DNA from: an uncultured delta proteobacterium | Lineage (GTDB): Bacteria; RBG-13-61-14; DRUE01 | DNA: 26,811 bases | Direction: 5' to 3' | Assembly (NCBI GenBank): GCA_903930515.1 | Contig: CAIYYW010000154.1 | Span: 1-26,811, forward strand | Position numbers and translations under genes: made by a program | Part shown: positions 15,956-23,415 of the stretch, piece by piece | Position numbering within the stretch: the first letter of the stretch is position 1 | Layout: every line of letters begins with the position of its first letter | The notes under the pieces: generated by a model | What the model saw: the letters and a program-made list of their open reading frames with translations, nothing else | The model's database searches: none | What the model was told of the DNA's origin: nothing

Positions 15956-15984
15956 TTGCCTTGGATCAAGAGGGTGGATATAAT
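15956..15984 (+). promoter_or_regulatory. Promoter of the zinc-ribbon cluster, leaderless
   Basis: TTGCCT (15956-15961), a 17-base spacer and an exact TATAAT (15979-15984) precede the GTG start at 15991 by six bases. Transcription would then begin at or next to the start codon. A GAGGGTGG stretch upstream is too far away, and lies upstream of the predicted transcript start, so it cannot serve as ribosome-binding site. Confidence 0.5.
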
Positions 15985-15990
15985 AAGTCC

Positions 15991-16734
15991 GTGGAGATCA
16001 AGTGCAGTCAGTGCGGAGCAGGGCTTGAGGTTAGCGAGGAAAGCGGATTTATCGGTTGTCCTTATTGCGACTCCCGGCTTTATATTGAAACGGCGCAGTC
16101 GGTTCAACATTCCTATCTCAAGCCCGGGATCAACCCGGAGCAGGTTGCCGGGGTAATCGCGGAGGAATTGTCCAAGCGGGAGTTGACCCAGCCGGTGAGC
16201 GTGATCCAGAGCGAGCTGGTGTTCGTGCCGTTCTGGCTGATCAAGCTCAAAAACGGACTGCTCCGGTTTCCGGCCTCGGAACTGGAAATAGCGGAACTTC
16301 GGGATTTTTCCATCCCGGTGGGAGCGGTGATCCCTTATGACCCGGAGATAGAGGGAAAGGCCAAAGTGGAGATGCCGGAACTGAGCCTGGATGATATTTT
16401 GGCGGGGCCGAAACTGGAGAAGCGTAAGGACGAGATCGTAAAATCGGAGCTGGTTCATATTCCGTTTTACAAGACGGATTATAAATATCTGGACCAGGTA
16501 TTTTCGGCCATGGTGGATGCGGGGGCGGGAAAGCTGTATGCGGATAGTTTGCCGGTTTCCGCTTCCCCTCAAAAGGATCGGTATTTTTTGACGCTGTTTG
16601 CGATTTTGAGTTTGATCTTTCTGCTGGAGGCGTATCTGATTCCGAAATTCTGGGTTTTGATTCTGGTTTATCTTGCGACCGGAGCCGGGGCCTGGTATTT
16701 AATTCAGGCTAACATCAAACAGAAGGGATATTGA
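15991..16734 (+). CDS. Zinc-ribbon membrane protein, first of three relatives
   Basis: This 247-residue protein is of no family I can name. An N-terminal four-cysteine zinc ribbon has C5-C8 and C23-C26 (KCSQCG, GCPYCDSR). A SYLKPGI segment at 41-47 follows. Two similar blocks come next, SELVFVPFW at 74-82 and SELVHIPFY at 152-160, suggesting an internal duplication. Two C-terminal membrane helices lie at about 199-218 and 220-238. The frame stays open upstream to a GTG at 15916, but the two sister genes start 8-9 residues before their first cysteine, and the promoter's -10 box lies inside that extension, so the GTG at 15991 is chosen. It begins a run of three genes with 1-base gaps. A role in membrane sensing or envelope stress is only a guess. 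Confidence 0.75.
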   Translation: MEIKCSQCGAGLEVSEESGFIGCPYCDSRLYIETAQSVQHSYLKPGINPEQVAGVIAEELSKRELTQPVSVIQSELVFVPFWLIKLKNGLLRFPASELEIAELRDFSIPVGAVIPYDPEIEGKAKVEMPELSLDDILAGPKLEKRKDEIVKSELVHIPFYKTDYKYLDQVFSAMVDAGAGKLYADSLPVSASPQKDRYFLTLFAILSLIFLLEAYLIPKFWVLILVYLATGAGAWYLIQANIKQKGY

Positions 16735-16735
16735 A

Positions 16736-17860
16736 TTGGCCAAGATTTATCGCCTGAACTGTCCCAACTGCGGCGGGTTGATTTCCTCGCGCGGGGAGCG
16801 GGTGGTGGAATGCAAGTTCTGCAATTCCCGGAGCCTGGTGCTAATTCCGGACTGGACTCCGAAATATTATGTGAAGCCCGGTCTGGATTTTAGTCAGGCG
16901 CGAAGGGCGATGGTGGATCTGTTCAAGCGGGATGAGGTTGAGACCGGATTATTAAAGACGGCGCGTTTTGAATCCGCGGACCTGTTCCTGGCGCCGTTTT
17001 ATTTTTTGAGGGCGAAGCGGGTCGGGGTTTTCACTTCCTTTGGCCAACCCCAGACGATGGGCGCGGAGGCGATCTGGAGTATGGGCAACGAGGGTTTAAA
17101 TTACCGGCAATTGGTAAAAAAGCAGAGATTGGAGGAGCAGAGCAAAACCGATTCGCGGGTGATTTTCAATGATGTGGAGCGGAGCTTTCCCGCGGTGAAT
17201 CTGGAGGACTGGGGGCTGAATGAATTTGAGCCGGACAAGGTGATTGTGGCGAATGAGTTGGAGCTGAATCGGTATCGGAGGGATGAGCTGGATAAGCTGG
17301 GCGTGGTGCTGGAGCCGAGGCTGTCTGCAAAAGAGCGGGTGGAGCAAATTTTCAAGACGCCGGAGCTGGCTTCGGTTAAGGACAATACGCAGGTGGTTGA
17401 GCAGAGGGTGGAGCTGATTTATTACCCGGTCTGGAGAATCCGCTGGCGCTACCGGGGCAGGGCCTTTCAGACCACCATTGACGGCGTGACCGGGAAATTT
17501 TTATTCACCCGGGTCCCGGCCAAGGAGCGGGCCCGAGTGGTCTGGCTGTTGGCGGTGTCCGCGGCCGTGGGCCTGAGCATCGGCAAACTGCTCAAGATCC
17601 CGCACTTGATCCTGGCGACCGGGTTGGTGGGGATCTGGGTGATCCCGATATTTTCCCTGGTAATGTTGTTCTTTGTGGCGTTCGGTTGGAATATGTTCCG
17701 CTACAGCACCGAGCTGATCGTTTGCGGGGATACTTTAAGCGCGGAGATGATCGGGAGGCCGAGGGAAACGGTGTTTGATAAAATGGCCCTGGGGCTGAGC
17801 CGGTTTTTAGACAAGGGTTTGAAAGAGGCGGAACGGAGAAGGGAAAGGTTCTGGTTTTAA
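16736..17860 (+). CDS. Zinc-ribbon membrane protein, second of three relatives
   Basis: The 374-residue protein is the largest of the trio. The zinc ribbon has C9-C12 and C26-C29 (NCPNCGG, ECKFCNSR). YYVKPGLDFSQARRAM at 44-59 and ADLFLAPFYFLRAKR at 81-95 mirror the first gene product. A long charged middle follows. Then VELIYYPVWRIRWRYRGRAF (225-244) and TTIDGVTGKFLF (246-257) recall PepSY-like strand-turn segments. Two hydrophobic stretches at about 266-285 and 288-317 suggest membrane insertion, and the basic tail ends RRRERFWF. The start is TTG at 16736, one base after the preceding stop. Function is unknown. Bacillus YdjG-type zinc-ribbon membrane proteins have a comparable layout, but I cannot show homology by eye. 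Confidence 0.75.
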   Translation: MAKIYRLNCPNCGGLISSRGERVVECKFCNSRSLVLIPDWTPKYYVKPGLDFSQARRAMVDLFKRDEVETGLLKTARFESADLFLAPFYFLRAKRVGVFTSFGQPQTMGAEAIWSMGNEGLNYRQLVKKQRLEEQSKTDSRVIFNDVERSFPAVNLEDWGLNEFEPDKVIVANELELNRYRRDELDKLGVVLEPRLSAKERVEQIFKTPELASVKDNTQVVEQRVELIYYPVWRIRWRYRGRAFQTTIDGVTGKFLFTRVPAKERARVVWLLAVSAAVGLSIGKLLKIPHLILATGLVGIWVIPIFSLVMLFFVAFGWNMFRYSTELIVCGDTLSAEMIGRPRETVFDKMALGLSRFLDKGLKEAERRRERFWF

Positions 17861-17861
17861 G

Positions 17862-18521
17862 ATGGCGATCAGGGTTATACCTTTGAAATGTCCGGCCTGC
17901 GCCGGGGTTTTAACCGGGTTTGAGACGGATCAGATTTTTTTCTGTCCGACTTGCCCGGGCGGCTGGGATTTTTCCGGGGCGGCGCCCAGTCCGATCAAGC
18001 TCAGCTATGCTCAGGCCGACCTGATTCCGCGTCAATACCGGCGGATTTTTTATCTGCCCTTCTATTATTACCGGATTTCATCTTTTGCCTTGAATGGCGG
18101 GGACCGGATTCAGATTCAGGAGCGGGTGATCGGGGCATTGAATGAGCTGAAGGGGTTGTATGTTCCGGGGTATCAGTTGCTGCGGGAGAGCTATTTCGGG
18201 GATCTGGGTTTGATCTATACCGAGAGGAAGATTGAGATGGAAGAGGATACGAATCGCGGGAACCCGGCCTGGCAAAGGTTCGGGTCTGCGACCCGGAGCC
18301 TGAAAGAGGCTGAGGCTTACCTGAAACATTACCCGCTCCTGATCATTGACAAACGGCAGGACATCACGGGAATGGAGTTGAGTATGGAATCCAACCTTGA
18401 GCGGGTCTGGGCGGTTCCGTTCTTTGACCTGGGCAAGCAAATTCAGGACGGGATTCTGGGCAAGGGCTTTTCCGCGTTTGCCCTGGATACGATAGATGAA
18501 TTCCGGAAGATCAATTACTGA
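17862..18521 (+). CDS. Soluble zinc-ribbon protein, third of three relatives
   Basis: The 219-residue protein has a zinc ribbon with C10-C13 and C28-C31 (LKCPACAGVL, FFCPTCPGGW). Then come LSYAQADLIPRQ and IFYLPFYYYRI at about 62-72, the counterpart of the FVPFW/LAPFYF block in its two neighbours. It lacks their C-terminal membrane helices and is probably cytoplasmic or peripheral. The start ATG lies one base after the previous stop, so the three genes are one transcript and likely one complex. No enzyme motif is visible and no family name can be given. The ribbon could bind zinc for protein-protein contact rather than nucleic acid. Confidence 0.72.
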   Translation: MAIRVIPLKCPACAGVLTGFETDQIFFCPTCPGGWDFSGAAPSPIKLSYAQADLIPRQYRRIFYLPFYYYRISSFALNGGDRIQIQERVIGALNELKGLYVPGYQLLRESYFGDLGLIYTERKIEMEEDTNRGNPAWQRFGSATRSLKEAEAYLKHYPLLIIDKRQDITGMELSMESNLERVWAVPFFDLGKQIQDGILGKGFSAFALDTIDEFRKINY

Positions 18522-18638
18522 TCGGCCACGGCCGGAAAATGGCTTTCCCGGAACGGAACCGGCAGAGCAAAAGCGCGGGCGTTGAAGTCGGGGAAAATCC
18601 GTGTAGTCTACTTAATCAGCTTTTAAAGGGAGAACCTG

Positions 18639-19643
18639 ATGCCGGAACTGAGAAAAGATCCAGTAATGGGAAGGTGGGTGATCATATCCACCGAACGCGC
18701 CAAGCGGCCGAGCGATTTTAAGGTGGAGCCGGAACCGAAGTCCAATTCCGATCAATGTCCGTTTTGCGAAGGCCACGAGCAGATGACCCCGCCCGAGATT
18801 TTGGCCTATCGGAATGACGGGTCCAGCAGGGACGCGCCCGGATGGCGGGTCCGGGTGGTGCCCAATAAATTCCCGGCGCTCCGGATTGAAGGCTCGCTGG
18901 ACCGGCACGGGGAGGGAATGTTTGACACCATGAGCGGGGTGGGCGCCCACGAGGTGATCATTGAAAGCCCCCAGCATCACGAGGACATAACCGGATTGTC
19001 ACAGCACGCGGTGGAGGAGCTGATCTGGATGTATCACGACCGGGTGATAGACCTGAAAAAAGATCCGCGCTTCAGATATGTGATGATCTTCAAGAACAAG
19101 GGGCTGGCCGCCGGAGCCAGCCTGGAGCATACCCATTCCCAGTTGATCGCGCTCCCGGTGGTGCCCAAGCGGGTGAGTGAGGAGATGGCGGGTTCGCGCG
19201 AGTATTATTCGTTCAAGGAACGGTGCGTGTTTTGCGATATGATCCGCCAGGAACTAAGGGACGGGGCCCGGGTGGTGGCCGACAACGCGAGCTTTGTTGC
19301 GATTGAGCCTTATGCCCCGCGCGCCCCGTTTGAAACCTGGATCATCCCGAAAACCCACAACCCCAACTTTGAAAACGCCCAGAAGCAGGAATACGAACAA
19401 CTAGCCCGGATCCTGTTGTTGGTTCTGAAAAAAATCTCCGTGACCCTGAATCAACCTTCATATAATTATATGATCCACACCACTCCCTTTCATCACGAGG
19501 CTTTGGCTTACTATCATTGGCACCTGGAAATTATGCCCAAGCTGGTCAAATTCGCCGGCTTTGAACTCGGCTCCGGCTTTTACATCAACCCCACTCCGCC
19601 GGAACAGGCCGCGGAGTTCTTGAGGGAAGCGAAGGTGGAGTAA
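18639..19643 (+). CDS. galT: Galactose-1-phosphate uridylyltransferase family protein (GalT-like)
   Basis: The 334-residue protein is a duplicated HIT-fold nucleotidyltransferase. GalT exchanges UMP between UDP-glucose and galactose-1-phosphate in the Leloir pathway. The start RKDPVMGRWVIIS is typical. Metal-site cysteines are C40-C43 (CPFC) and a second pair C196-C199 (CVFC). The active-site motif is H164-T-H166-S-Q168, the nucleophile being His166 at the same number as in E. coli, where the motif reads HPHGQ. HHEALAYYHWHLEIMPK lies near the C-terminus. GGGAGAAC precedes the ATG. No galK or galE is nearby, so a related phosphorylase acting on nucleotide sugars or dinucleotides cannot be excluded. 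The 117 bases before it hold only a weak possible promoter. Confidence 0.82.
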   Translation: MPELRKDPVMGRWVIISTERAKRPSDFKVEPEPKSNSDQCPFCEGHEQMTPPEILAYRNDGSSRDAPGWRVRVVPNKFPALRIEGSLDRHGEGMFDTMSGVGAHEVIIESPQHHEDITGLSQHAVEELIWMYHDRVIDLKKDPRFRYVMIFKNKGLAAGASLEHTHSQLIALPVVPKRVSEEMAGSREYYSFKERCVFCDMIRQELRDGARVVADNASFVAIEPYAPRAPFETWIIPKTHNPNFENAQKQEYEQLARILLLVLKKISVTLNQPSYNYMIHTTPFHHEALAYYHWHLEIMPKLVKFAGFELGSGFYINPTPPEQAAEFLREAKVE

Positions 19644-19652
19644 AAATCGGAA

Positions 19653-19681
19653 TTGACCAAAGCTGAATGATTCCATAAAAT
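19653..19681 (+). promoter_or_regulatory. Promoter of the DUF433-DUF5615 operon, near-leaderless
   Basis: TTGACC (19653-19658), a 17-base spacer and TAAAAT (19676-19681) each match consensus at 5 of 6 positions. The expected transcript start near 19688 leaves about five bases before the ATG at 19693. Confidence 0.6.
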
Positions 19682-19692
19682 AGGGTATCGCG

Positions 19693-19947
19693 ATGGGAAA
19701 AAAGAATAAAACCGCCCGAATCGTTTCTGACCCCAAAATCCTTTTGGGCAAGCCAATTGTCAAAGGAACCCGACTCTCCGTGGATTTTATTCTTTCCCTG
19801 CTCGGAGCCGGCTGGACCGAAAAGCAGGTCTTGGATAATTATCCCGTGCTAACCCGGGAAGATCTGGTTGCGGTATTTAATTACGCCGCCACAATCCTGG
19901 AAGAGGAAAAGATTCTACCGCGCCCCAAAAAAGCTCATAGTAGATGA
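19693..19947 (+). CDS. DUF433-family antitoxin
   Basis: The 84-residue protein has the DUF433 pattern almost throughout: RIVSDPKILLGKPIVKGTR at 9-27, then FILSLLGAGWTEKQVLDNYP and LTREDLVAVFNYAA. This family is a small winged-helix-like DNA-binding fold, commonly encoded before a DUF5615 PIN-like protein and treated as the antitoxin and autorepressor of that pair. Its stop overlaps the next start by 4 bases (ATGA). The promoter lies immediately upstream and there is almost no room for a ribosome-binding site. Its role as antitoxin is inferred from family pairing. Confidence 0.87.
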   Translation: MGKKNKTARIVSDPKILLGKPIVKGTRLSVDFILSLLGAGWTEKQVLDNYPVLTREDLVAVFNYAATILEEEKILPRPKKAHSR

Positions 19948-20336
19948 GAGTTATTCCCCATCCAGACCCGGCAAAGCCCCGATTGCTCTTGGATGAATGT
20001 ATACCCCGATCAGTGTTCTTCAGCCTTCAAGATCACAAATTTAATGCCAAATGGATTGGAGAAGAATGCCCAAGCGCCTCAGACCGGGAAGTGATTGAAT
20101 TGGCAAAACGGGAAAGGAGAATCCTGGTCACTCTTGACAAGGAGCACTTTGGGGCAATCTTAATGAGAAATCGGCTGGAGCTCACTGGGATGGTTTTATT
20201 TCGGATTGAAGCGAAGCCGATTGATCTGATGAAATCAATCTTCATAGATTTTTTCGAGGAATATGGCAGTCGCCTGGAGGGCAAGATAACGGTCTATAAA
20301 GAAAATCAAATCAGGCAGAGATCATTGGAATTCTAA
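19944..20336 (+). CDS. DUF5615 PIN-like toxin
   Basis: The 130-residue protein carries the acidic residues expected of the PIN-like ribonuclease fold: D17-E18 in LLLDECIP, D47 in SASDREVIELA, and D65 with K66 in RRILVTLDKEHFG, followed by the ELTGMVLFRIE strand. DUF5615 proteins are predicted metal-dependent RNases that act as toxins beside DUF433 antitoxins. The first about 12 residues (MRVIPHPDPAKP) extend beyond the family's usual start. The 4-base overlap with the antitoxin gene makes the assignment of the ATG secure. The RNA target is unknown. Confidence 0.84.
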   Translation: MRVIPHPDPAKPRLLLDECIPRSVFFSLQDHKFNAKWIGEECPSASDREVIELAKRERRILVTLDKEHFGAILMRNRLELTGMVLFRIEAKPIDLMKSIFIDFFEEYGSRLEGKITVYKENQIRQRSLEF

Positions 20337-20345
20337 CTTAAACTT

Positions 20346-21116
20346 TCAGTTCATCCTCACCCTTACGCCTTTTTTCGCCAGGTATTGTTTGCAATCCTGA
20401 ATGGTGTATTCGCCGTAATGGAAGATGCTGGCCGCGAGCGCCGCGGATGCTTCGCCTTGGGTCAATCCTTCATAAATATGCTCCAGAGTGCCGACTCCGC
20501 CCGAGGCGATCACCGGGATTTTGACCGCGCGGGAAATGGTCCGGGTCAATTCCAGGTCAAACCCGAGCTTGGTCCCGTCCCGATCCATACTGGTGAGAAG
20601 GATTTCGCCCGCGCCCAGTTTTTCCACCCGCCTCGCCCATTCCACCGCGTCAAGGCCGGTCGGGGTCCTTCCGCCGTGGGTGTAAACCTCAAACTTGAGC
20701 GGGTCCGAGGCCGGAACCCTTCTTGCGTCTATCGCCGCCACAATGCACTGGGAGCCGAATTTTTCCGCGGCCATTTTGACAAACTCCGGGTTCTTCACCG
20801 CGGCCGTATTAACGCTGGCCTTGTCCGCGCCCGCCTTGAGCAGCTTCCGGATATCCTCAAGGGCGCGGATGCCTCCCCCGACCGTGAGCGGCATAAACAC
20901 CTGTTCCGCGGTGCGCGCCACTACTTCCAGGATAATCTCGCGCTCCTCGTAACTGGCCGTGATGTCCAGGAAGCAAAGCTCGTCCGCGCCCTGGCGGTCG
21001 TATTCAATCGCGCTTTCCACCGGGTCGCCCGCGTCGCGCAGGTTGACGAAGTTCACTCCCTTGACTACCCGTCCGGCCATCACATCCAGGCAGGGTATGA
21101 TCCGTTTGAACAGCAT
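20346..21116 (-). CDS. hisF: Imidazole glycerol phosphate synthase cyclase subunit
   Basis: HisF uses ammonia delivered by HisH to close the imidazole ring, giving imidazole glycerol phosphate and AICAR. The 256-residue TIM barrel shows both catalytic aspartates: Asp11 in IPCLDV and Asp130 in VAAIDARR. The phosphate-binding loops LTVGGGIR at 77-84 and ASGGVG in the second half-barrel are intact. The length is normal. hisH, hisA and the rest of the pathway are not adjacent; hisD lies about 12 kb away on the same strand. No clear ribosome-binding site is seen. It lies 52 bases downstream of a ferredoxin gene and may share its promoter. Confidence 0.95.
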   Translation of the reverse strand: MLFKRIIPCLDVMAGRVVKGVNFVNLRDAGDPVESAIEYDRQGADELCFLDITASYEEREIILEVVARTAEQVFMPLTVGGGIRALEDIRKLLKAGADKASVNTAAVKNPEFVKMAAEKFGSQCIVAAIDARRVPASDPLKFEVYTHGGRTPTGLDAVEWARRVEKLGAGEILLTSMDRDGTKLGFDLELTRTISRAVKIPVIASGGVGTLEHIYEGLTQGEASAALAASIFHYGEYTIQDCKQYLAKKGVRVRMN

Positions 21117-21168
21117 CTTTGGAACCGAATCCTAACCGGTTGAAAATTTCTTGCCGGACCGTCGGGAC

Positions 21169-21348
21169 TTATTTCTCCGGGCCTTCTATGCATTCCTGCG
21201 GGCAGACTTCTTTGCAGCTCCCGCAGTCGTTACACGCCTTGGTGTTGATCACATAGCAATCCTTGGCCTCGCAAATCGCCTCAGTCGGACATTCCGCCGC
21301 ACAAGAACCACAAGCGATGCAATCCTCGGCAATGATCTTATGCGCCAT
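21169..21348 (-). CDS. Clostridial-type 2[4Fe-4S] ferredoxin
   Basis: The 59-residue electron carrier has cluster I ligands C10, C13, C16 and C20 (CIACGSCAAECP) and cluster II ligands C39, C42, C45 and C49 (CNDCGSCKEVCP), with the last cysteine of each set serving the other cluster. The frame stays open to an ATG at 21447, but the conserved ferredoxin starts at MAHKIIAEDC. ATG 21348 has GGGGGAAG about five bases upstream, and a promoter lies inside the would-be extension. It is a plausible acceptor for the 2-oxoacid oxidoreductase encoded at the start of the window, though no direct link is shown. Confidence 0.9.
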   Translation of the reverse strand: MAHKIIAEDCIACGSCAAECPTEAICEAKDCYVINTKACNDCGSCKEVCPQECIEGPEK

Positions 21349-21394
21349 CCAACTTCCCCCATCAAAAACTTCATTAACAAACACTCCCGCTTTG

Positions 21395-21422
21395 AGTTTA
21401 GCCCCAAAATCGCTCCCGTCAA
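21395..21422 (-). promoter_or_regulatory. Promoter of the ferredoxin gene
   Basis: On the minus strand, TTGACG (21417-21422, 5 of 6 matches), a 16-base spacer and TAAACT (21395-21400, 4 of 6) would start transcription near 21388, giving a leader of about 40 bases before the ATG at 21348. The long 5' extension of the open frame would then not be fully transcribed from here. Confidence 0.4.
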
Positions 21423-21578
21423 GCATCATTTTTCTCTTGCCCGTCATTTTTAATCAGCTTAAGCGAATGGCCGGCGATCAAGCTCCCAATTCAATTGACT
21501 TTCATTATTTTATGAGCATCTTAAATACCAAGGGATTGCAATGACTCTGGTTTGGAGAACTAAATCAAAGGAAGCCCA

Positions 21579-22493
21579 ATGAGCAGAAAGCTGATGGCAG
21601 TTTGGGTCGGCGTTGTTTTAATCCTATTTTCCGCCGGCTGCGGGTCCAGTGAATCACTGATCCCGGAGGGGGAAACCGCCCAGGTTCCCGGCAACCAGTC
21701 CGGCCCGGTTAAGATCAATCTGATGAGAAAGCTGGGGCACTCCCAGGCGATCCTGGCGGTGGTGGGCGATTCCCGGAAAGGGGATAGCACTTTTGAGGAC
21801 ATTGAGGAAGACATCTATTGGATCAGGCCGAGTCCGGACCTGGTGGCGCATACCGGGGATATGATCAATAATCCCGGGAGCGGGATTGAGTGGTATAATT
21901 TTCACAAAATCGCAAAAACGCTCACGGACCATTTCTCTTTTTACCCGGTTCCGGGCAACCACGATGTTGATGATGAGGTCAGCCAGAAAACCTATCAGCA
22001 TCAATTCCCGGCTCCGGTCAGCAACCTTTATTATGAGCTTGAGTATGGCGACCTGCTTTTGATCTTTCTGGACACGGAGCTGGCAGGCCAGAGCGCGCAA
22101 ATCACCGGAGACCAGTTTGCCTGGCTGGAGCGGGAGCTTCGGCAAAAAGGAGACAATTTCCGCTACCGGATGGCTTTTCTCCACGAGCCCCTTTTTCCCA
22201 CGGCCAATCATCTGGAGGATTCGCTGGACAAACATCCCCAGGCGCGGGATCGTCTGCACCGGCTGTTTATCAAGTATCGGGTCAACCCGGTTTTTGTCGG
22301 TCACGAGCATATCTACGACCGCACCAAAGTTGATGGCGTCACTTATATCACGACCGGCGGAGCCGGCGCGGAGTTGAATAATGATTCGCGGGGTTTTTAT
22401 CATTTTGTCTATGTCGCGGAAACCGACCTGGGGCTTCAGGGCTATTGCTTCACCGTTGATGGGATCAAGAAAGATCAGTTCGTGATCAAATGA
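21579..22493 (+). CDS. Calcineurin-like metallophosphoesterase lipoprotein
   Basis: The 304-residue protein has a lipoprotein signal peptide ending LFSAGC (lipid cysteine 21), placing a phosphoesterase outside the cytoplasm. Metal-site motifs run in order: GDSRKG with Asp64, HTGDM with Asp94, GNHD at 126-129, FLHEP with His202, and GHEH with His242 and His244. The first motif is D-S-R instead of the usual D-x-H, so one metal ligand is replaced by arginine, as in some GDSR-type members. AAAGGAAG precedes the ATG. The next gene, 34 bases downstream, encodes a beta-barrel-like protein, probably on the same transcript. The substrate (nucleotides, phospholipids or phosphoproteins) cannot be told. 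Confidence 0.87.
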   Translation: MSRKLMAVWVGVVLILFSAGCGSSESLIPEGETAQVPGNQSGPVKINLMRKLGHSQAILAVVGDSRKGDSTFEDIEEDIYWIRPSPDLVAHTGDMINNPGSGIEWYNFHKIAKTLTDHFSFYPVPGNHDVDDEVSQKTYQHQFPAPVSNLYYELEYGDLLLIFLDTELAGQSAQITGDQFAWLERELRQKGDNFRYRMAFLHEPLFPTANHLEDSLDKHPQARDRLHRLFIKYRVNPVFVGHEHIYDRTKVDGVTYITTGGAGAELNNDSRGFYHFVYVAETDLGLQGYCFTVDGIKKDQFVIK

Positions 22494-22527
22494 AATCGCC
22501 GGGCCGTTCCAAAGGAGGCAACCAAAC

Positions 22528-23133
22528 TTGAAGCCGCTGAAAATCATTCCTATTTTTCTCGCGGGATTGATCCTCGCCACCCTGATCTTTTCCAGCCGGG
22601 CTCAAGCCCTGGAAACCGAGCTGGGAGCCAACCTTTATTATTTTGACCCGGAGGATGATGTGTTCCGGGAATTTTATGGCGCCGGCCTGAGCTACGGCCT
22701 GGACAGCCGGCTCTGGTTTGAGAATGGGTTTGGGCTTGGCTCCGAGCTTTTATACTTCACCCAAAGCAGATATTACGCCGGAGACGATTTCCAGGTGCAG
22801 GCTTATTCCTGGCAGGGCGCTTTAAATTATTCAATGAAGGGCAACCCCTGGCTCCGGCCCTATTTCGGGGTCGGCCTGTCCGTGAATTATGTCCTGGAGC
22901 AAAACTTATCGGGCAAGGACACGGTGGCTAATACCACTTTCGGATACCTGGCTGGCGCCGGCCTGGAATTCAAGCTGAAATATGTCCATCCCTATGTGCA
23001 GATTGCTTATCGCGACATTCCCGCGGAGGGAGAAGAACTTGACCTTACCGGATGGATGACCGGAGCCGGGATTCAGATCCCAATTCCGTTCAAGAAAAAA
23101 ACGCCCGCCCCTGACCCGGGTCTGGAGCATTAA
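22528..23133 (+). CDS. Predicted outer-membrane beta-barrel protein
   Basis: The 201-residue protein has a signal peptide with cleavage probably after SSRAQA (residue about 27). A run of short amphipathic strands follows, rich in aromatic and glycine residues (GANLYYF, GAGLSYGL, FGLGSELLYF, PYFGVGLSVNYVL, GYLAGAGLEFKL, VHPYVQIAYRDI, MTGAGIQIPIPF). This pattern fits a small eight-stranded OmpA/OmpW-like barrel. It does not end in the usual aromatic residue; a charged tail KKKTPAPDPGLEH follows the last strand. The start is TTG, supported by AGGAGG ten bases upstream. It sits behind the phosphoesterase gene. Function is unknown. Confidence 0.75.
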   Translation: MKPLKIIPIFLAGLILATLIFSSRAQALETELGANLYYFDPEDDVFREFYGAGLSYGLDSRLWFENGFGLGSELLYFTQSRYYAGDDFQVQAYSWQGALNYSMKGNPWLRPYFGVGLSVNYVLEQNLSGKDTVANTTFGYLAGAGLEFKLKYVHPYVQIAYRDIPAEGEELDLTGWMTGAGIQIPIPFKKKTPAPDPGLEH

Positions 23134-23376
23134 CCTTGAGCCATAGGCAAAATCCCAAAATCCGCATCACTTAACATCTGTCAATTCATCCAACCAGGTC
23201 GGATTAAACACTGATCTTTTCATTTTATACGCCTTCCCCGGAATGCTTATAATTAGTTTGAGTCGCCGATCGCTTGAGTCAAGTTTCCGGAAAGCGCCGG
23301 CCGGGGGCCGGACGGTCAATTGTTATTTGGATTACAAAAACTTGATCGGGGAATCGGAAGGGGTCGGGTGGGCGGA
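23134..23376. other. Intergenic region with a GC-rich hairpin
   Basis: No gene is seen in this stretch. It contains a TATAAT at 23248-23253 without a good -35 box, two copies of TTGAGTC (23257-23263 and 23274-23280), the dyad CTTGA-g-TCAAG at 23273-23283, and a strong CCGGCC/GGCCGG hairpin with a 3-base loop at 23297-23311 that has no T-run after it. The open frame of the M50 gene extends back to a TTG at 23320, but that extension shows no family similarity. Confidence 0.4.
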
Positions 23377-23405
23377 TTGACAGCCGGGTTCTTTTCTGCT
23401 ATTCC
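23377..23405 (+). promoter_or_regulatory. Promoter of the M50 protease gene, near-leaderless
   Basis: An exact TTGACA (23377-23382), a 17-base spacer and TATTCC (23400-23405) with a TGC extension form a plausible promoter, although the -10 box is poor (3 of 6). The start expected at 23412-23413 is 3-4 bases before the ATG at 23416. Confidence 0.45.
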
Positions 23406-23415
23406 AGATGCGGAA

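Noticed and set aside
15916-15990. 25-codon upstream extension of the first zinc-ribbon gene from GTG 15916
   Set aside because: The sister genes start a few residues before the first cysteine, the GGAGG touches the GTG with no spacing, and the -10 box lies within the extension.
15598-16572. 324-codon minus-strand frame across the small membrane protein and first zinc-ribbon genes
   Set aside because: Low-complexity Arg/His/Gln/Leu-rich composition and no start signal; the plus-strand genes have promoters and conserved cysteines.
18522-18572. Hairpin after the third zinc-ribbon gene as a terminator
   Set aside because: The stem needs a bulge and no T-run follows.
21349-21447. 33-codon upstream extension of the ferredoxin gene
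   Set aside because: Small ferredoxins start just before the first cysteine motif, a good ribbon-start Shine-Dalgarno precedes ATG 21348, and a promoter falls within the extension.
23248-23253. Exact TATAAT treated as a promoter for the M50 gene
   Set aside because: No acceptable -35 box and no TGn extension; it is about 165 bases from the gene, and a better-placed -35/-10 pair exists at 23377-23405.
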